A stretch of 64,000 nucleotides of DNA, taken from the NCBI RefSeq assembly GCF_002846495.1, contig NZ_PJNE01000001.1:1240001-1304000 (forward strand). The letters run 5' to 3'. The position numbers and the translations under genes are program-made. This document shows positions 60,461 to 64,000 of the stretch, one piece after another. The first letter of the stretch is position 1. Each line of letters begins with the position of its first letter. The DNA comes from Phycicoccus duodecadis (lineage in GTDB: Bacteria; Actinomycetota; Actinomycetes; Actinomycetales; Dermatophilaceae). Below the pieces are notes generated by a model, which saw nothing but the letters and a program-made list of their open reading frames with translations, made no database searches and was not told the DNA's origin.

Positions 60461-62491
60461 ATGGGCACCGTCGATGACCTCGTCGGCCGGAGCAACCGGC
60501 TGGGGGCCGACCCCGGGACGACGAACTACGCGGGGGGCAACACCTCGGCCAGCGGCGAGCTCGTCGACCCCGTCACCGGCGCACCGGCCGAGGTGCTGTG
60601 GGTCAAGGGGTCCGGCGGCGACCTCGGCACCCTCACGGCGGCGGGCCTGGCCGTGCTGCGCCTGGACCGGGTCCGGGCGCTCGTCGACGTCTACCCCGGG
60701 GTGGAGCACGAGGACGCGATGGTCGCCGCCTTCGACCACTGCCTGTTCGGCCGGGGCGGGGCGGCGCCGTCGATCGACACCGCGATGCACGCCCTCGTCG
60801 ACGTCGCCCACGTCGACCACCTCCACCCCGACGCCGGCATCGCCCTGGCGACGGCGGCCGACGGCGAGACACTCACGGCGGAGATCTTCGGGGACCGCGT
60901 CGTGTGGGTCCCGTGGCGGCGCCCCGGCTTCCAGCTCGGCCTGGACATCCGGGACGTCCAGCGCGCCAACCCCCAGGCCATCGGCTGCATCCTCGGCGGG
61001 CACGGCATCACCGCGTGGGGGGCGACCAGCGAGGAGTGCGAAGCCAACTCCCTCACCATCATCCGCACCGCGGAAGCCCACATCGCCGAACACGGGTCCG
61101 CGGAGCCCTTCGGGGCCGTGGTGCCGGGGCGCGAGCCACTACCGGAGGCCGAGCGCCGGGCGCGGGCCGCCGCCCTCGCGCCGGTGATCCGCGGGCTCGC
61201 GAGCACGGACCGCCGGATGGTCGGGCACTTCACCGACTCCGAGGCCGTCCTGGACTTCATGGCCCGTGAGAAGCTGGCCCCGCTGGCGGCGCTCGGGACC
61301 TCCTGCCCCGACCACTTCCTGCGGACCAAGGTCTCGCCGATGGTCCTGGACCTGCCGGCCGCAGCGCCTCTGGAGGAGGTCGTGGACCGCCTGCACGCGC
61401 TCCACGCCGACTACCGGCGCGACTACGCCGCCTACTACGCGCGGCACGCGACGGCGGACTCCCCCGCCATCCGGGGAGCGGACCCGGCCATCGTCCTCGT
61501 GCCCGGGGTGGGGATGTTCTCGTTCGGCACGGACCAGCAGACCGCCCGGGTCGCCGGCGAGTTCTACGTCAACGCCATCACCGTGATGCGCGGGGCCGAG
61601 GCCCTCTCGCGCTACGCCCCGATCGAGGAGTCCGAGAAGTTCCGCATCGAGTACTGGGCGCTCGAGGAGGCCAAGCTGGCGCGCCGGCCGAAGCCCAAGC
61701 CCCTCGCCGGGCGCATCGCGATCGTGACCGGCGCCGGCTCGGGCATCGGCCGCGCCATCGCACAGCGGCTCGCGGCCGAGGGGGCCTGCGTGGCCGTCGC
61801 CGACCTCGACGGCGAGGCCGCCTCCCGGGTCGCCGGCGAGCTGGGCTCGGCCGACGTCGCCATCGCGGTCACCGCCGACGTCACCGCCGCCGACGCCGTG
61901 CAGTCCGCGGTCGAGGCCACGGTCCTCGCGTTCGGAGGCCTCGACCTCGTCGTCAACAACGCCGGGCTGTCGATCTCGAAACCGCTGCTGGAGACCACCG
62001 AACGCGACTGGGACCTGCAGCACGACGTCATGGCCAAGGGCTCCTTCCTCGTCTCCCGGGCCGCTGCCCGGGTGATGCTCGCGCAGGACCTCGGCGGCGA
62101 CATCGTCTACATCTCGAGCAAGAACGCGGTCTTCGCCGGTCCCAACAACCTCGCCTACGGTGCCGCGAAGGCCGACCAGGCGCACCAGGTGCGGCTGCTG
62201 GCGGCCGAGCTGGGGCCCCACGGCATCCGGGTCAACGGGGTCAACCCCGACGGCGTCGTCCGCGGCTCGGGCATCTTCGCGGGCGGGTGGGGTGCCGAGC
62301 GGGCCAAGGTCTACGGCGTGCCCGAGGAGGATCTCGGCGCTTTCTACGCCCAGCGGACCCTTCTCAAGCGCGAGGTCCTCCCCGAGCACGTCGCGAACGC
62401 CGTCTTCGCCCTGACCGCCGGCGAGCTCTCGCACACCACCGGCCTGCACGTGCCCGTCGACGCCGGCGTCGCCGCCGCCTTCCTGCGCTGA
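60461..62491 (+). CDS. rhaEW: Bifunctional rhamnulose-1-phosphate aldolase/lactaldehyde dehydrogenase
   Basis: 676 residues, RhaEW type. Residues about 1-400 are a class II aldolase/adducin domain (zinc histidines in HVDHLHPD and the later GGHGITAWG). Residues about 430-676 are an SDR domain (GAGSGIGRAIAQ, VNNAGLS, YGAAK). It cleaves L-rhamnulose-1-phosphate to DHAP and L-lactaldehyde and oxidises the aldehyde. The ATG at 60461 is preceded by AGGAGCGGAG. The rhamnulokinase gene follows at once. As in other bacteria with this fusion, the isomerase is a separate gene, not in the window. Confidence 0.9.
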   Translation: MGTVDDLVGRSNRLGADPGTTNYAGGNTSASGELVDPVTGAPAEVLWVKGSGGDLGTLTAAGLAVLRLDRVRALVDVYPGVEHEDAMVAAFDHCLFGRGGAAPSIDTAMHALVDVAHVDHLHPDAGIALATAADGETLTAEIFGDRVVWVPWRRPGFQLGLDIRDVQRANPQAIGCILGGHGITAWGATSEECEANSLTIIRTAEAHIAEHGSAEPFGAVVPGREPLPEAERRARAAALAPVIRGLASTDRRMVGHFTDSEAVLDFMAREKLAPLAALGTSCPDHFLRTKVSPMVLDLPAAAPLEEVVDRLHALHADYRRDYAAYYARHATADSPAIRGADPAIVLVPGVGMFSFGTDQQTARVAGEFYVNAITVMRGAEALSRYAPIEESEKFRIEYWALEEAKLARRPKPKPLAGRIAIVTGAGSGIGRAIAQRLAAEGACVAVADLDGEAASRVAGELGSADVAIAVTADVTAADAVQSAVEATVLAFGGLDLVVNNAGLSISKPLLETTERDWDLQHDVMAKGSFLVSRAAARVMLAQDLGGDIVYISSKNAVFAGPNNLAYGAAKADQAHQVRLLAAELGPHGIRVNGVNPDGVVRGSGIFAGGWGAERAKVYGVPEEDLGAFYAQRTLLKREVLPEHVANAVFALTAGELSHTTGLHVPVDAGVAAAFLR

Positions 62492-62492
62492 C

Positions 62493-64000
62493 ATGGACGC
62501 CCTCCCGGACGACGCCGCCCCCGTCCGCCCCCGCCGCGCCGGCCCCGTCACGCGCGCCTACGCGGCCGTCGACCTGGGGGCCTCCAGCGGCCGGGTCGTC
62601 CTCGGGCTCGTCGACCACGAGGCCGTCACCGTCCACGAGGTGCACCGGTTCCCGAACGTGCCGGTGCAGCAGGACGGCGTCCTCGCGTGGGACGTCGACG
62701 CGCTGTTCGCTCAGACCCTCACGGGCCTCGGAGCCGCGGTCGCGGAGTGCGGCCGGCGCGGGGCGCGCCTCGAGGGCGTCGGCGTCGACGCGTGGGGCGT
62801 CGACTTCGCCCTCGTCGACGACGAGGGCCGCCGGACCGGCCCGGTCCGCTCGCACCGGGGGGTCGGGGATCCGCGTCCGCTCGTCGCTGCCCGGGGCATC
62901 GACGAGTCCGAGGTCTACGCCGCCACCGGGGTCCCCGACCAAGCCATCAACACCTCGGTCCAGCTGGCGGCCGCCGTCGCCGCCGGCGAGCACGCCGGTG
63001 ACGGGCTCCTCTTCGTCCCCGACCTGTGGGTCCAGCTGCTCACCGGCCAGCGGGGGACCGAGCCCACCATCGCCTCGACGAGCCAGCTCCTCGACCCCCG
63101 CGTCGACCGCTGGCTGCCCCAGCTGCTCGAGGCCCACGGGGCGGGCGGCATCCGGATGCCGCCCGTGTCCGAGCTCGGTGCGGTGGCCGGGCGGACGACC
63201 CCGGACATCACGGCCCGGCTGGGGCTGAGCGCGCCCGTGCCCGTCATCCGGGTCGCCGGGCACGACACCGCGAGCGCGTTCGCCTTCGCCCGGCCGGTCG
63301 AGCGCGGCGCCCGCGTCGAGGGGCTGGTGTCCAGCGGCACGTGGTCGCTGGTCGGGCTCCCGCTGGCCGAGCCGCTGACCATCGAGGAGGCGCTCGCGGC
63401 CGGCTTCACCAACGAGCGGGGGGTCGACGGCGTGCTGCTGGTCCGCAACCTCAACGGGATGTGGCTGCTCCAGCAGTGCCTCGCCCACTGGGCCGGCGAG
63501 GACGGTGCGCCGGTCCCCCTCGGTGACCTGCTCGCCGCCGCGGGCGCCGGGCCCGGCCACGAGGCCGTGCTCGACGTCGCCGACGAGCGACTGCTGCCGC
63601 CGGGGGACATGCCGGCCCGGATCGCGGTGCTCTGCGCGGAGGCCGGCCGGCCGCTGGACGGGTCGCGGGCCGACGTCGTCCGGGCCGTCCTCGACAGTCT
63701 CGCCGCGGCGTACGCCGACGCGCTCGGGGAGGCGGCCGCTCTCGCGGGCTGCACGGTCGGCCGGGTGCGCGTCGTCGGCGGCGGGGCGCGCAACGCGGTC
63801 CTGTGCCAGCTCACCGCCGACGCCACCGGCCTGCCCGTCACCGCAGGGCCCGTGGAGGCCTCGGCGATCGGCAACATCGCCGTCCAGGCCGTCGTCTCCG
63901 GCGCGCGGTCGACGGTCGAGGAGGTCTACCAGGACCTCACCGGCACCGGCTCGGACGCGGTGACCTACCGGCCGCGGGGCGAGCGGCACCACGACGACCA
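62493..64000 (+). CDS. rhaB: Rhamnulokinase (FGGY family), 3' end missing
   Basis: The frame opens at ATG 62493, one base after the previous stop, and stays open to the window edge (about 502 codons). N-terminal YAAVDLGASSGRVVLG is the rhamnulokinase form of the FGGY phosphate-1 motif; GVGVDAWGVDFALVDD, VAGHDTASAFAF and VSSGTWSLVG follow, and VVGGGARNAVLCQLTADATG closes the ATP site. It phosphorylates L-rhamnulose at C1, feeding the upstream aldolase. GTG at 62548 is an alternative start. Nearly the whole enzyme is present; only the last residues are cut off. Confidence 0.9.
   Translation, partial: MDALPDDAAPVRPRRAGPVTRAYAAVDLGASSGRVVLGLVDHEAVTVHEVHRFPNVPVQQDGVLAWDVDALFAQTLTGLGAAVAECGRRGARLEGVGVDAWGVDFALVDDEGRRTGPVRSHRGVGDPRPLVAARGIDESEVYAATGVPDQAINTSVQLAAAVAAGEHAGDGLLFVPDLWVQLLTGQRGTEPTIASTSQLLDPRVDRWLPQLLEAHGAGGIRMPPVSELGAVAGRTTPDITARLGLSAPVPVIRVAGHDTASAFAFARPVERGARVEGLVSSGTWSLVGLPLAEPLTIEEALAAGFTNERGVDGVLLVRNLNGMWLLQQCLAHWAGEDGAPVPLGDLLAAAGAGPGHEAVLDVADERLLPPGDMPARIAVLCAEAGRPLDGSRADVVRAVLDSLAAAYADALGEAAALAGCTVGRVRVVGGGARNAVLCQLTADATGLPVTAGPVEASAIGNIAVQAVVSGARSTVEEVYQDLTGTGSDAVTYRPRGERHHDD

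Overview
The window is very GC-rich, with tightly packed genes, many 4-nt ATGA/GTGA overlaps and frequent GTG starts. It carries a DUF222-HNH (13E12-type) gene, MoxR/VWA genes and narK-narGHJI. Together these point to a chromosomal segment of an actinobacterium, perhaps Micrococcales/Intrasporangiaceae-like; the family-level guess is weak. Apart from one HNH gene with a frame break, no prophage, insertion sequence or CRISPR array is visible.

Layout. 1-10.6 kb: the end of an acyl-CoA ligase; a frame-broken DUF222-HNH endonuclease gene with a LexA-like promoter and two imperfect hairpins beyond its 3' end; a giant single-chain biotin-dependent acyl-CoA carboxylase; an AI-2E family membrane protein; a Rieske protein. 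10.7-20.1 kb: narK-narG-narH-narJ-narI (respiratory nitrate reductase), then a cupin and a thioredoxin-fold protein. 20.1-32.7 kb: housekeeping genes (tRNA-Tyr, yajQ, a MoxR-type ATPase with its VWA partner, a membrane glycosyltransferase, a secreted subtilisin, aminopeptidase N, nagB, htpX). 32.8-41.6 kb: a minus-strand complex I operon with only nuoA,B,C,H,I,J,K,L,M,N. It lacks nuoD and the NADH module nuoEFG, and is divergent from korAB (2-oxoacid:ferredoxin oxidoreductase) followed by rarD.

45.7-58.7 kb is the most interesting part. A ten-gene minus-strand operon with a divergent DeoR regulator reads as a complete sulfoquinovose (sulfoglycolysis) pathway. In transcription order it encodes a PfkB kinase very like YihV, an aldolase very like YihT, an L-fucose-isomerase-type isomerase (replacing YihS), an ABC sugar importer (binding protein plus two permeases, no ATPase), a GH31 glycosidase, a degenerate M24-fold protein, an aldehyde dehydrogenase and a TauE/SafE-type exporter. 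The inferred flow is: import of sulfoquinovosides, hydrolysis, isomerisation to sulfofructose, phosphorylation, aldol cleavage to DHAP plus sulfolactaldehyde, oxidation to sulfolactate, and export. The kinase and aldolase assignments rest on recognisable sequence similarity. The roles of the isomerase, glycosidase, dehydrogenase and exporter are inferred from family plus context. The M24-like protein has no known role in such pathways.

58.7-64 kb holds a deoxysugar (L-rhamnose type) cluster: an SDR dehydrogenase, a second DeoR regulator with a clear divergent promoter/operator, a fused rhamnulose-1-phosphate aldolase/lactaldehyde dehydrogenase (RhaEW type), and a rhamnulokinase running off the window end. 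The rhamnose isomerase is not in the window.
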